Positions 38,924 to 48,647 of a stretch of DNA of 64,000 nt are shown piece by piece; position 1 is the first letter of the stretch, and each line of letters begins with the position of its first letter. This DNA is from Hyphomicrobiales bacterium. Lineage in GTDB: Bacteria > Pseudomonadota > Alphaproteobacteria > Rhizobiales > Rhizobiaceae. The stretch spans positions 27,789 to 91,788 of the forward strand of contig UCCS01000045.1 of assembly GCA_900470965.1 (NCBI GenBank), given 5' to 3'. Position numbers and translations under genes: made by a program. The notes under the pieces were generated by a model. That model had not been told where the DNA came from and did no database searches. It saw only the letters and a list, made by a program, of their open reading frames with translations.

Positions 38924-40798
38924 ATGAGCGCCAGTAGTTATGACGTTATCGTGATCGGAGGCGGTCATGCCGGATCGGAAGCAGCCGCGGCTGCCGCGAG
39001 GATGGGCGCAAAAACTGCCTTGATCACGCATCGGCGCGACACGATCGGCGTAATGTCCTGCAATCCGGCCATCGGCGGGCTTGGCAAGGGCCACCTTGTT
39101 CGCGAGATTGATGCGATGGATGGTCTTATGGGCCGTATTGCTGATGCCGCAGGCATCCAGTTTCGTATGTTGAATAAGAAGAAGGGTGCAGCGGTTCGTG
39201 GTCCGCGCACCCAAGCCGATCGTAAGCTCTATCGACTCGCCATGTTGAATGCCATCGAGGCAATTGAGAACCTTGATGTGATCGAAGGCGACGCATTTGA
39301 TCTGGATATCAAAGGCAATCGAGTCGCTGGCGTAATAATGAAAGACGGAAGGCTCATCGTGGGCCCGTCGGTTGTTATTACGACAGGCACGTTCCTTCGG
39401 GGACTTATCCATATAGGAAATGAGAAGACACCTGCAGGCCGCACCGGGGAGCCACCTTCGATGGGGCTTTCAACGACGTTCCTGCAATTGGGTTTGAAGC
39501 TGGGCCGTCTTAAGACAGGGACACCGGCTCGCCTGAACGGGAAAACGATTGATTGGGAATCTGTCGGGCGTCAGGCTGCCGATGACGAGCTGGTGCCGTT
39601 CTCCTTCATGACCGATCGGATCGTGAATCCACAGGTCGAATGCGGCGTAACGCGAACAACAGAGGCGACGCACCGTATCATCGTCGCTAACCTGCAAAAA
39701 TCGGCGATGTATTCTGGACAGATCGAAGGTGTCGGTCCGCGATATTGCCCATCGATTGAAGACAAGCTCGTTAAATTTGGTGAGAGGGACGGACATCAGA
39801 TTTTCTTGGAACCTGAAGGGCTTGACGATAATACCGTTTATCCAAACGGGATTTCAACGTCGCTGCCGGCCGACGTTCAAGCCGCGTTCATCAGGACGAT
39901 TCCTGGTTTGGAGCGCGTAGAAATATTGCATCCTGGCTACGCGATTGAATATGACCATGTCGATCCAAGAGAGTTGACGGCAACATTGGAAGTTAAAAAA
40001 CTACCAGGGCTTTTCCTGGCTGGTCAGATTAACGGGACGACGGGTTATGAGGAAGCCGGCGCCCAAGGTCTTGCTGCAGGTCTCAACGCCGCATTGTCGA
40101 GTGGCAATTCCAAACCTTTTATATTCAGTCGTACGAACTCCTATATCGGCGTCATGATTGATGACCTGACGACGCGGGGTGTTACGGAGCCGTATCGAAT
40201 GTTCACGTCTCGCGCGGAGTATCGATTGACACTCCGCGCCGATAATGCTGACGCGAGGCTTACGCCAGGCGCGATCGAACTTGGGTGTGTTTCCAGTGAA
40301 CGCCAAGCTCGTTTTGCGGCATATCAAGACGAGTTGGAGAGCGGTAGAACGCTCCTCCAGTCTTTATCCGTTACGCCGAATGAAGCGCGTAAGGCAGGAC
40401 TTAATCTTAATCTCGACGGCCAACGCCGAACTGCCTATGAACTTCTGTCCTATCCCGAATATGCGTTTTCGCAGTTGGAGCAGGTGTGGGGAGATCTGAA
40501 GTCCTTCTCCAAGAAGGTTGTCGAGGCTCTGGAGATCGAGGCGATCTATTCGGTTTATATGGATCGTCAGACCGCGGCCATCGAGGCACAGCGGCGAGAT
40601 GAGGCGCGCTTGATTCCTGAGAGCTTTGATTACAGCAGTCTATCGGGACTCTCGAATGAGCTGAAGAATAAGCTCAACACACAAAAGCCCGCCAACATCG
40701 CTCAGGCTCTGAAAGTGGAAGGTATGACGCCAGCGGCGATTTCGCTCTTGCTCGTGCACTTGCGTCGCGGTGAAAGTGTTCGTGGGCAGGTCGCGTAG
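38924..40798 (+). CDS. mnmG: tRNA uridine-5-carboxymethylaminomethyl modification enzyme MnmG
   Basis: A 624-residue FAD enzyme, partner of MnmE. The FAD-binding motif [21 protein letters not shown] (shortened here) sits at the N-terminus, followed by the MnmG signatures [23 protein letters not shown] and GRTGEPPS, and [20 protein letters not shown]. Normal length. Two 60-base stretches inside it (39301-39360 and 39961-40020) each have 28 G+C, lower than sampled stretches in flanking genes. It precedes rsmG by 28 bases in the classic gidA-gidB-parA-parB order. Confidence 0.98.
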   Translation: MSASSYDVIVIGGGHAGSEAAAAAARMGAKTALITHRRDTIGVMSCNPAIGGLGKGHLVREIDAMDGLMGRIADAAGIQFRMLNKKKGAAVRGPRTQADRKLYRLAMLNAIEAIENLDVIEGDAFDLDIKGNRVAGVIMKDGRLIVGPSVVITTGTFLRGLIHIGNEKTPAGRTGEPPSMGLSTTFLQLGLKLGRLKTGTPARLNGKTIDWESVGRQAADDELVPFSFMTDRIVNPQVECGVTRTTEATHRIIVANLQKSAMYSGQIEGVGPRYCPSIEDKLVKFGERDGHQIFLEPEGLDDNTVYPNGISTSLPADVQAAFIRTIPGLERVEILHPGYAIEYDHVDPRELTATLEVKKLPGLFLAGQINGTTGYEEAGAQGLAAGLNAALSSGNSKPFIFSRTNSYIGVMIDDLTTRGVTEPYRMFTSRAEYRLTLRADNADARLTPGAIELGCVSSERQARFAAYQDELESGRTLLQSLSVTPNEARKAGLNLNLDGQRRTAYELLSYPEYAFSQLEQVWGDLKSFSKKVVEALEIEAIYSVYMDRQTAAIEAQRRDEARLIPESFDYSSLSGLSNELKNKLNTQKPANIAQALKVEGMTPAAISLLLVHLRRGESVRGQVA

Positions 40799-40826
40799 TC
40801 GCTGCAAGGTTTGAGAGTCTTCGGGA

Positions 40827-41444
40827 ATGGAATTAAACGGATTGCGTGTTTCACGTGAAACACAAGAACGTCTGCAATATTTCGCAGAGCTTTTCACGAA
40901 ATGGGCCAAGGCGATCAACCTCATCGCCCCTTCGACCATGAGTGATATGTGGAACCGGCATATCGCGGATAGTGCGCAGATATTTCAGATCTCCCCTCAC
41001 CCGCAAACCTGGATCGATCTCGGAAGCGGCGGCGGTTTTCCGGGTGTGATCACCGCGATCTTCCTGGCCGAACAGCAACAAGGTTGGGTTCACCTGGTGG
41101 AGAGCAACAATAAGAAGGCGGCATTTCTGCGCACTGCTTTGCGAGAAACCGGCGCGCGAGGCGAGGTGCACGCTATCAGGATCGAAGATGCGCCGGTAGC
41201 AATAGCTGCTTGCGACGCTATTTCCGCCCGTGCACTAGCCGATCTCGATAAGCTGATTGAATACGCGGCGCCCTGGATGGTTGGAAAGGAAAATAATCGC
41301 GCATATTTTCATAAAGGCCGGGATTACCAAAGAGAGATCCAGAAAGCACATGGCCGCTGGACTTTTGATCTGCTAGAACACAATAGCGCTGTTGAGCAAG
41401 ATTCTGTAATTCTCGAAATATCAAGTCTCCAGCGCCTGGTTTAA
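40827..41444 (+). CDS. rsmG: 16S rRNA (guanine-527-N7)-methyltransferase
   Basis: A 205-residue SAM methyltransferase (old name gidB) acting on the small ribosomal subunit. The SAM loop [13 protein letters not shown] and the segments [16 protein letters not shown] and [16 protein letters not shown] are typical. A perfect parS 16-mer (40847-40862) lies within codons 7-12 and encodes VSRETQ-type residues. The gene is followed after 19 bases by parA. Confidence 0.97.
   Translation: MELNGLRVSRETQERLQYFAELFTKWAKAINLIAPSTMSDMWNRHIADSAQIFQISPHPQTWIDLGSGGGFPGVITAIFLAEQQQGWVHLVESNNKKAAFLRTALRETGARGEVHAIRIEDAPVAIAACDAISARALADLDKLIEYAAPWMVGKENNRAYFHKGRDYQREIQKAHGRWTFDLLEHNSAVEQDSVILEISSLQRLV
40847..40862. 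other. parS: Perfect parS site inside rsmG
   Basis: TGTTTCACGTGAAACA, identical at all 16 positions to the ParB binding consensus, inside the rsmG coding sequence and about 0.6 kb before parA. Confidence 0.93.
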
Positions 41445-41463
41445 CGAAACGGATATTGCGGCA

Positions 41464-42258
41464 ATGGCTGGCGAACGTAATCGGATTATCACCATCGCAA
41501 ATCAAAAGGGTGGCGTTGGCAAGACGACCACCGCAATCAATTTGGCAACCGCTCTCGCCGCCATTGGCGAGCGGGTGCTGATTATCGATCTGGACCCACA
41601 GGGCAATGCAAGCACTGGTTTGGGTATCGATCGACGCAATCGTAAGCTTTCTTCTTACGATCTGATGGTCGGGCAAGCTGGTGTCGCTGAGACCGCGTTG
41701 GAAACGGCGGTTCCTAATCTCTTCATTGTTCCGTCGACGATGGATCTTCTCGGAGTCGAGATGGAAATCTCGCAGCAGAGCGATCGCGTCTTCAAGCTCA
41801 AAAAGGCATTGTCGTCCCCCGAAGCGGTGTCTTTTTCTTACATTCTTCTCGACTGCCCGCCTTCCTTCAACCTGCTGACAATGAATGCGATGGCGGCTGC
41901 CCATTCCGTGCTGGTGCCGCTGCAGTGCGAGTTCTTCGCGCTTGAAGGTTTGAGCCAGCTTCTGGAGACCGTCAACCAGGTCCGCCGAACGGTCAATCCG
42001 CAGCTCGATATTCAAGGCATCGTGCTGACGATGTTCGATGCTCGCAATAATCTGGCACAGCAAGTCGTCAACGACGTGCGGACTCATCTCGGTGAGAAGG
42101 TCTATCACACACTTATCCCGCGGAATGTCCGTGTTTCAGAGGCGCCTTCATACGGCAAGCCGGCTATTCTCTATGATCTCAAGTGCGCCGGCAGCCAGGC
42201 CTATCTGCAGCTCGCATCGGAAGTTATCCAGCGGGAGCGGCAGAGACTGGCAGCTTGA
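41464..42258 (+). CDS. parA: Chromosome-partitioning ATPase ParA
   Basis: A 264-residue deviant-Walker ATPase that moves ParB-parS complexes along the nucleoid. The signature IANQKGGVGKTTTAINLA (Lys20), the DLDPQGNAST loop and LLDCPPSFN Walker B are present. It is a chromosomal (Soj-type) ParA with no N-terminal DNA-binding extension. It sits 19 bases after rsmG and 33 bases before parB. Confidence 0.98.
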   Translation: MAGERNRIITIANQKGGVGKTTTAINLATALAAIGERVLIIDLDPQGNASTGLGIDRRNRKLSSYDLMVGQAGVAETALETAVPNLFIVPSTMDLLGVEMEISQQSDRVFKLKKALSSPEAVSFSYILLDCPPSFNLLTMNAMAAAHSVLVPLQCEFFALEGLSQLLETVNQVRRTVNPQLDIQGIVLTMFDARNNLAQQVVNDVRTHLGEKVYHTLIPRNVRVSEAPSYGKPAILYDLKCAGSQAYLQLASEVIQRERQRLAA

Positions 42259-42291
42259 AAGACTGCATGACAGAGTAAGCGAGTTTTGAAC

Positions 42292-43173
42292 ATGAATGAC
42301 GATACATCGAAAAGACGGCTTGGCCGCGGCCTCGCAGCCCTTATAGGTGAAATGGATCAGCCCGTTCCGGCCGAGGCGGAGCGGCCTACGGTCAGCGCCG
42401 ACCGGATGATCCCTATCGAGTTCGTCACTCGCAACCCTCGCAACCCTCGTCGTTTCTTCGATGACGCCGAGCTTCACGACCTTGCGAGTTCGATCCGCCA
42501 GCATGGGATCGTGCAGCCTATCGTCGCCAGAACGCTCGCGCGGGACCGCTATGAAATCATAGCCGGCGAAAGACGTTGGCGGGCAGCCCAACTGGCGGGG
42601 TTGATTGAAATCCCTGTTATTATCAGGGATGTTGATGACAAGACCGCGCTGGAAATTGCGATCGTTGAGAACGTTCAACGCTCCGATCTCAACGCTCTCG
42701 AAGAAGCGCTTGGCTATGAGCAGCTCATCGCCGAATATGGATATACCCAGAACGATCTCGGTGAGATTATCGGCAAGAGCCGCAGCCATGTCGCCAATTC
42801 GTTGCGCCTATTGAAGCTGCCCGAACCCGTTCGGGACATGCTGGCTGCTGGAAGCCTTTCCGCGGGGCATGCGCGTGCGCTGGTTTCGACATCAGATCCC
42901 TCCGCACTTGCGCGTACAATTGTTTCCAAGGGCATGTCGGTGCGCGATGCGGAGAAGCTTGCGCAAAACGACATAAAGGCTCAGTCAGAGCCACACGCGC
43001 CTGTTCAAAGGAACCAGAAGGATTCCGATACGCTGGCTTTGGAGCGCACGCTATCGGATACGCTCGGGCTTGATGTGTTCATCAATCACAAGGCCAGTGG
43101 CGGTCAGATCCGCATCTCCTACAAATCTCTGGAGCAGCTCGAGGAAGTCTGCCGGCTTCTGGAACGCCGCTGA
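42292..43173 (+). CDS. parB: Chromosome-partitioning protein ParB
   Basis: A 293-residue CTP-dependent clamp that loads at parS. The N-terminal LGRGLAALIGE motif, the CTPase box AGERRWRAAQ (residues 91-100), the parS-binding helix-turn-helix (TQNDLGEIIGKSRSHVANSLRLL) and the C-terminal dimerization tail are all visible. ATG 42292 is preferred over TTG 42286. The stop abuts the holA stop with no base between them. Confidence 0.97.
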   Translation: MNDDTSKRRLGRGLAALIGEMDQPVPAEAERPTVSADRMIPIEFVTRNPRNPRRFFDDAELHDLASSIRQHGIVQPIVARTLARDRYEIIAGERRWRAAQLAGLIEIPVIIRDVDDKTALEIAIVENVQRSDLNALEEALGYEQLIAEYGYTQNDLGEIIGKSRSHVANSLRLLKLPEPVRDMLAAGSLSAGHARALVSTSDPSALARTIVSKGMSVRDAEKLAQNDIKAQSEPHAPVQRNQKDSDTLALERTLSDTLGLDVFINHKASGGQIRISYKSLEQLEEVCRLLERR

Positions 43174-44220
43174 TCAGGCTTGGGGGCGTCTTGCCGACTG
43201 CAGTGTCGTGGAGAGCAACGTCTGCATGGCTATGCTGTCTTCCAATATCTGACGCTGTCTCGTTTGCAGGACAGCTGCTTGCAGGCGCTTTGTTTCACGA
43301 GAGATGGAGTCTGCACTCCAGCTTTTTAACGCCTGCTCTATAATCGGCTTGCGGCGAAAATGAAGATGTCTGCCCAGCGTCTGCATGATTTGAGCGGGCG
43401 GCAGTTTCTTGTCATCCATCTCGGCGCGCATCGTATCGAGAAGCTGAAATTGTCTAAGGCAGGCTTGGAGAACCAGAAAAACCGACGTTTTGGAACTGGT
43501 GATCTTCTGCATCGCATGCAGGAAACTGTTGCTGTTGCCGCTCAATATCGCGTCCACGGCATCATCGACCGAAATTGCACTGGCGTCCCCGATTATTTCG
43601 GTAACGTGATGATCATCGATCGTTCCCATGCCTCGGCAATAGAGCGCCAGTTTGCGAATTTCGTTTCTGGAGGCAATTCTGTCGCCGCCGATCAGCGCGA
43701 CGAGAGCTTGCCTGGCAACAGGCGTTATGCCCAACCCTTCGGCGGAAAGTTCGTTGTCGATCAGCGCGTTCAGCGCTCGGCCGTCGTCAGCATAGCAGGG
43801 GATGGCAACTGCTGCGCTACGAGCAGCCTCGACTGTCTTGCGTAAGGCAGATCCCTTTTTCAGGTCACCTGCTTCGATGATGATGCTGACTGCTTCAAGG
43901 GAAGCGCCGGACAGAAACGCGACAGCATCGACGAGATATTTCTCGTTCGCGCCACCCCTTACCCATATCAGCTTTTCGCCGCCGAAAAGACCGATGGATT
44001 GGACTTCATCAACCAACCGGCCAGGCTCTTTCTGTAGATCGCCGACATCAAGCTTGGTGACGGAGAACGGATCGTTCTGATCTATGCCCGTCTTTCCAGC
44101 GATCATACCGGCGCGCTCGGAAACGAGTCCACGGTCCGGACCATAGATCAGATAGATGCGGTACAGGCGTGCGGATTTCTGCAGAAACCCTTCGAACTCA
44201 TGGGATTTGATTTCCGCCAC
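43174..44220 (-). CDS. holA: DNA polymerase III delta subunit
   Basis: A 348-residue clamp-loader subunit. The sequence YLIYGPDRGLVSERAGMI starts the AAA-like fold, with a RARP-type WVRGG segment and the downstream GDRIASRNEIRKLALYC. GTG 44220 is the start. It is convergent with parB: the two TGA codons share the palindrome TGATCA (43171-43176). It follows lptE by 12 bases. Confidence 0.93.
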   Translation of the reverse strand: MAEIKSHEFEGFLQKSARLYRIYLIYGPDRGLVSERAGMIAGKTGIDQNDPFSVTKLDVGDLQKEPGRLVDEVQSIGLFGGEKLIWVRGGANEKYLVDAVAFLSGASLEAVSIIIEAGDLKKGSALRKTVEAARSAAVAIPCYADDGRALNALIDNELSAEGLGITPVARQALVALIGGDRIASRNEIRKLALYCRGMGTIDDHHVTEIIGDASAISVDDAVDAILSGNSNSFLHAMQKITSSKTSVFLVLQACLRQFQLLDTMRAEMDDKKLPPAQIMQTLGRHLHFRRKPIIEQALKSWSADSISRETKRLQAAVLQTRQRQILEDSIAMQTLLSTTLQSARRPQA

Positions 44221-44232
44221 GCCACCGCTCCC

Positions 44233-44754
44233 TTAGCGGCTGAGTGCGGCGGCGAGATCCGCTCCCACGAATTCGGCCGCCTGATTGGCGGCGCGATTTT
44301 CCGCATCGAGAATTGCTCGCTGCTTGGCAAATTCCTGGCTCGGGAAGTCAACCAGAGATGTTGCAGAGCGGCTACCGGCCTTGATGATCTGACTGTCCTT
44401 CGTCGTCCGCAACGTATAGCTGACCGTCACGGTCGCGCGCCCCGCGCGAGACGTATCCGAGGACTGAACAAGCAAAGTATCGGCAACGTATGACGAAACT
44501 TGCATATCAACCATGTAATTCGGCTTATCGACTTCTCCGGCACCGCGGGAAGCCAGGAAGATCAGACGATTGCGAACTACCTGTCCGACACGTGTACTTG
44601 CTTCGGAAAAGCCGACGGAGCCGAGCTTTTCGGTAACGCCGGTGCTTTCGGAATAGAGCGGCCGAACCTGGCAGGCGGAAAGAAACGCCGTGGACACAAG
44701 GATCGTGACGATGCCGGCGCGGCGCGCAAGCTTGCGGGCGAAATCAGACGACAA
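44233..44754 (-). CDS. lptE: LPS-assembly lipoprotein LptE
   Basis: A 173-residue outer-membrane lipoprotein that plugs the LptD barrel for LPS export. The basic N-terminus, hydrophobic core and lipobox FLSAC (Cys28) mark it as a lipoprotein. The central [16 protein letters not shown] segment and the C-terminal tail fit LptE of alphaproteobacteria. TTG 44754 is the start, overlapping the leuS stop by 11 bases. The leuS-lptE-holA order is conserved in proteobacteria. Confidence 0.92.
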   Translation of the reverse strand: MSSDFARKLARRAGIVTILVSTAFLSACQVRPLYSESTGVTEKLGSVGFSEASTRVGQVVRNRLIFLASRGAGEVDKPNYMVDMQVSSYVADTLLVQSSDTSRAGRATVTVSYTLRTTKDSQIIKAGSRSATSLVDFPSQEFAKQRAILDAENRAANQAAEFVGADLAAALSR

Positions 44755-47374
44755 TGTTTACAATCCTCTGTGGAACCACGATGATTTTCTTGGGTGCCTG
44801 ACCGTTCAAGGCGCTCTTCACCGCGTCCAATTCCAGCACGGCTTCGGTGACGGCATTTTGATCTGCGTCGCGAGAAATTGTCAATTCGGCGCGCTTCTTG
44901 CCGTTGATTTGCACGGGAAGGATCACGTCGTTCTCGACGACGAGCGATTCATCAAAATCCGGCCAGGTCGTATGGGCGATGAGGTCCTTGTTGCCGAGGG
45001 TCATCCAGCATTCCTCAGCCAGATGCGGCGTCATCGGCGCGACGAGTTGGATGAGGATCTCAGCCGCATCGCGGATTGCAGCCCGATAGGTTGCATCGCC
45101 CTCACCGGCCGCGACCTTTGTCAGCGGGCCTGCCAGTGCGTTGACGAGTTCGTAGATGCGGGCAACCGCCTTGTTGAACCAAAGCCTGTCATAGTCGTTC
45201 TGGACCGCCTTTAGCGTCTTGTGGGCGAGCTGCGAGATTGCGAGGGCTTCGCCGTCTTTCGCCGTCTTCGGTTCTACAGTGGAGAGCACTTCAGCCGCTT
45301 CCGAAATCAGACGCCACAGCCGCTGTGTGAAGCGGTGAGCACCTTCAACGCCGGCTTCCGACCAGATCACGTCGCGCTCGGGCGGAGAGTCTGACAGAAC
45401 GAAGAAGCGGGCAGTATCGGCGCCGTAGGAGGCAATGATATCGTCGGGGTCCACGACGTTCTTTTTCGACTTCGACATCTTTTCGATCGAGCCGATGGTG
45501 ATTTCTTCGCCGCCTTCCAGCAGATAAGCGCTGCGCTTCCCGTCAATCTCCTCGACGCGGATATCGGTGGGGGAAATCCATTCGCGATGCATGCCCGCGC
45601 CGCGGCTATAGGTTTCGTGGACCACCATACCCTGGGTGAAGAGACCCTTGAAAGGCTCCTTGACGTCCACATGGCCTGTCTCGCGCATCGCGCGGGTGAA
45701 GAAGCGCGAATAGAGCAGGTGCAGGATCGCGTGCTCGATACCGCCGATATACTGGTCCACCGGCAGCCAGCGATTGGCCGCAGCCGGGTCGGTCGGCTGC
45801 TTCTCCCAGGGTGCCGTGAAGCGGGTGAAGTACCAGCTGGAATCGACGAATGTGTCCATCGTGTCCGTCTCACGACGCGCATCCTTGCCACATTGCGGGC
45901 AGGCGACGTGCCGCCAGGTCGGGTGGCGGTCCAGCGGGTTGCCCGGCTGATCGAAAGTCACATCCTGCGGCAGCTTTACCGGCAGGTCCTTTTTCGGAAC
46001 CGGTATCACGCCGCAGTCATCGCAATGGATGACCGGGATGGGGCAGCCCCAGTAACGCTGACGGGAGATACCCCAGTCGCGCAGGCGGAAATTGACCTTG
46101 CGTTCGCCCTGCGGAGCATTGCCAAGCAGAGTAGAAGACAGCATGTCGGCAACGATCTGGAAAGCTTCGTCCGCCGTCTTGCCATCGAGGAAGCGCGAGT
46201 TGATCATCACGCCCTCGCCGTCATAGGCGACATCGCCAATGGTGAAGCTTGCGGCATCGCCATCCTCAGGCATGACGACCGGCACGACCGGCAGACCATA
46301 CTTGCGGGCGAAATCCAGGTCTCGCTGGTCGCCGGAGGGGCAGCCGAAGATGGCGCCCGTGCCGTAATCCATCAAGACGAAGTTCGCGACATAAACCGGC
46401 AGTTCCCAGGAAGGATCGAGCGGGTGCTTCACACGGATCCCGGTATCCATGCCCTTTTTGTCAGCTGTCTCGAGTGCGGCAAGAGAGGTACCGGCACGGC
46501 GGCATTCCTCGCAGAAGGCCTCGATGTCAGCATTCCTTCCCGCGGCCTCCTTGGCGAGCGGATGATCAGCGGCGATCGCTAGGAAGGAGGCGCCAAACAG
46601 CGTATCCGGACGGGTCGTGTAGACCACCACTTCGGTTTCGCCGGCAGGTGCGGTTTCCGGGACGATCTCCCAACGGATCGTGAGACCTTCAGAGCGGCCG
46701 ATCCAGTTCTTCTGCATCAGCCGCACTTTTTCCGGCCACTGGTCGAGCGTATCGAGCGCGTCCAGCAGGTCCTGGCTGAAATCAGTGATCTTGAAGAACC
46801 ACTGCGTCAGTTCGCGCTGTTCGACCAGCGCGCCGGAACGCCAGCCGCGGCCGTCGATAACCTGTTCGTTGGCGAGAACGGTGTTATCGACCGGATCCCA
46901 GTTCACCTTGGACTGCTTACGGTAGACGAGGCCCTTTTCCAGGAAGTCCAGGAAGAGATGCTGCTGCTGCTGGTAATATTCGACATCGCAGGTGGCGAAT
47001 TCGCGGGACCAATCCAGCGACAGGCCCATCGCCTTCAGCTGTGCCTTCATCGAGCCGATATTCTGATAAGTCCAGGATGCGGGGTGTACGCCGCGCTCCA
47101 TCGCCGCATTTTCCGCCGGCATGCCAAAGGCGTCCCAACCCATCGGATGGAGGACGTTATAGCCGCGGGCACGCTTGTAGCGCGCTACGACGTCACCCAT
47201 AGCGTAGTTGCGGACATGGCCCATGTGGATACGGCCCGACGGATAAGGAAACATCTCTAGGACGTAATATTTCTCGCGCGGATCGGAGTTATCGGTCTCG
47301 AAGACCTTTTCCTCATTCCATTTCTGCTGCCAGCGGGGCTCGGCGTCGCGCGGATTGTAACGTTCGGTAGCCAT
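44744..47374 (-). CDS. leuS: Leucyl-tRNA synthetase
   Basis: An 876-residue class I synthetase. The HIGH box is [12 protein letters not shown] (residues 50-53), the KMSKS loop is [10 protein letters not shown], and the CP1 editing domain ([16 protein letters not shown], with the TRPDT threonine-rich motif) is intact. It starts the leuS-lptE-holA unit and is divergent from yggS, with 196 bases between them. Confidence 0.98.
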   Translation of the reverse strand: MATERYNPRDAEPRWQQKWNEEKVFETDNSDPREKYYVLEMFPYPSGRIHMGHVRNYAMGDVVARYKRARGYNVLHPMGWDAFGMPAENAAMERGVHPASWTYQNIGSMKAQLKAMGLSLDWSREFATCDVEYYQQQQHLFLDFLEKGLVYRKQSKVNWDPVDNTVLANEQVIDGRGWRSGALVEQRELTQWFFKITDFSQDLLDALDTLDQWPEKVRLMQKNWIGRSEGLTIRWEIVPETAPAGETEVVVYTTRPDTLFGASFLAIAADHPLAKEAAGRNADIEAFCEECRRAGTSLAALETADKKGMDTGIRVKHPLDPSWELPVYVANFVLMDYGTGAIFGCPSGDQRDLDFARKYGLPVVPVVMPEDGDAASFTIGDVAYDGEGVMINSRFLDGKTADEAFQIVADMLSSTLLGNAPQGERKVNFRLRDWGISRQRYWGCPIPVIHCDDCGVIPVPKKDLPVKLPQDVTFDQPGNPLDRHPTWRHVACPQCGKDARRETDTMDTFVDSSWYFTRFTAPWEKQPTDPAAANRWLPVDQYIGGIEHAILHLLYSRFFTRAMRETGHVDVKEPFKGLFTQGMVVHETYSRGAGMHREWISPTDIRVEEIDGKRSAYLLEGGEEITIGSIEKMSKSKKNVVDPDDIIASYGADTARFFVLSDSPPERDVIWSEAGVEGAHRFTQRLWRLISEAAEVLSTVEPKTAKDGEALAISQLAHKTLKAVQNDYDRLWFNKAVARIYELVNALAGPLTKVAAGEGDATYRAAIRDAAEILIQLVAPMTPHLAEECWMTLGNKDLIAHTTWPDFDESLVVENDVILPVQINGKKRAELTISRDADQNAVTEAVLELDAVKSALNGQAPKKIIVVPQRIVNIVV

Positions 47375-47570
47375 GTATCAGAATTTCCGGAAAATCAGGG
47401 GAGGTTGGTCGAGACCTTCACCATGAAACCAACCAAGCGTCAAGTTTTGCGGGCGCTTCACGCGTTCGATCTTGGCTATGAGGCGATTTCACGGAGAGAA
47501 GCCTTGGCAAGCCCACGGCAGCCCAGTAGTGCATTGCCGATGAATTTATGCCTGTTATCGGGACGAAACG

Positions 47571-48230
47571 ATGGAACTTCAAGAGCGGTTGAAAGATGTA
47601 TGGTCCAGGATTGCTGCAGCGGGGCGGGATGCGGGTCGTCCGGAACGTTCCGTGCAGCTGGTGGCGGTCTCCAAGACCTTTGAGGCCGATACCATTCGCC
47701 TGGCGATCGAAGCCGGTCAGCGCGTCTTCGGTGAAAACCGCGTTCAGGAAAGCCAGGGAAAATGGCCCGAACTGAAGGCGGAAACGCCCGGCATCGAGCT
47801 GCACCTCATTGGTCCGCTGCAATCCAATAAGGCTGCCGAAGCGGTTGCGCTCTTCGACGTGATCGAGACCATTGATCGTGAGAAGATCGCGCGCGCCATT
47901 GCCGAGGAAATGAAGCGGCAGGGCAAGACGCTGCGTCTCTATGTGCAGGTCAATACCGGCCTGGAGCCACAAAAGGCCGGCATTGCACCTGACGATACGG
48001 CAGCTTTCGTGAATTTCTGTCGCGATGAGCTCGGCCTTGCCATTGAAGGGTTGATGTGTATTCCGCCGGCGGATGAAAATCCCGGTCCGCATTTCGCCCT
48101 GCTCGCCAAGCTCGCAGAAAAGTGCGGCGTCAAAAAACTCTCCATGGGCATGTCCGGTGACTACGAGATTGCCATTGCGTTCGGCGCCACCAGCGTGCGC
48201 GTTGGCTCGGCGATTTTCGGCACGCGTTAA
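47571..48230 (+). CDS. yggS: Pyridoxal-phosphate homeostasis protein (YggS family)
   Basis: A 219-residue PLP-binding TIM-barrel-type protein. The PLP lysine is in LVAVSKTFEAD (Lys35), and the segments FGENRVQES, HLIGPLQSNK and SMGMSGDYEIAI are classic. It buffers PLP and affects amino-acid metabolism. Start ATG 47571. A perfect 13-bp inverted repeat lies just after the stop but lacks a T tract. Confidence 0.96.
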   Translation: MELQERLKDVWSRIAAAGRDAGRPERSVQLVAVSKTFEADTIRLAIEAGQRVFGENRVQESQGKWPELKAETPGIELHLIGPLQSNKAAEAVALFDVIETIDREKIARAIAEEMKRQGKTLRLYVQVNTGLEPQKAGIAPDDTAAFVNFCRDELGLAIEGLMCIPPADENPGPHFALLAKLAEKCGVKKLSMGMSGDYEIAIAFGATSVRVGSAIFGTR

Positions 48231-48247
48231 CAAATGGCGGAAAACGA

Positions 48248-48285
48248 CCTCTTCGAATCAGAGGATTGCTCATGATTCGAAGAGG
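48248..48285. repeat. Perfect 13-bp inverted repeat after yggS
   Basis: CCTCTTCGAATCA (48248-48260) and its exact reverse complement (48273-48285) with a 12-base loop. Each arm contains a GANTC site (GAATC and GATTC). No T tract follows, so it is not a standard terminator. Confidence 0.8.
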
Positions 48286-48405
48286 TATCCGGTGGCCGTT
48301 GTTTGGAAAGCGATAATATTCATTAACACGAAAAAAAGTTTAAGACGGCGGTTTTTCCGGTTAATGCTCGGCCACACATCGTTCGCGGCATTCCCCTAAG
48401 ATACT

Positions 48406-48433
48406 TAAATTATTGAATAATTTTTGCCGATTT
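48406..48433 (+). promoter_or_regulatory. Sigma-28-like flagellar promoter candidate
   Basis: TAAATTAT (48406-48413), a 12-base spacer and GCCGATTT (48426-48433) resemble the flagellar sigma-28 consensus TAAA-N15-GCCGATAA. It is about 215 bases before the flagellin start. The spacing and the -10 differ slightly, and rhizobial usage of sigma-28 is debated. Confidence 0.4.
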
Positions 48434-48647
48434 CTCGCGTTTTTGCAAAGCCGGTTGACTGCCGCCGCAAGCCCTAACGAGAGCTTAAATTAAATTTTCA
48501 GCAAAGCTAATTGAGGAATTATTAACTATGTTGGGCGCAACCATTCGTTAACGGCAATGACCCAGCTCTCTTGGGTTTTGCATGAAGCGTCGCCGTTACC
48601 GGACTCGTCCGGATGACCCCTTTCACTTTGATTGCGGAAAACGGAAC

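Larger units (their letters stand above)
48231..48647. other. 417-bp non-coding region between yggS and flagellin gene
   Basis: AT-rich, no credible gene. It holds the inverted repeat at 48248-48285, a sigma-28-like promoter candidate at 48406-48433, and an approximately 200-base leader before the flagellin ATG. A short 5-bp hairpin with T tract lies at 48560-48579. I see no tRNA or known riboswitch. Confidence 0.7.

Noticed and set aside
43291..43306. TGTTTCACGAGAGATG, resembling parS, in holA
   Set aside because: Four mismatches and a broken CACGTG core.
47405..47683. 92-residue plus-strand frame between leuS and yggS
   Set aside because: It overlaps the yggS start out of frame, has no ribosome site I can see and no recognizable motif.
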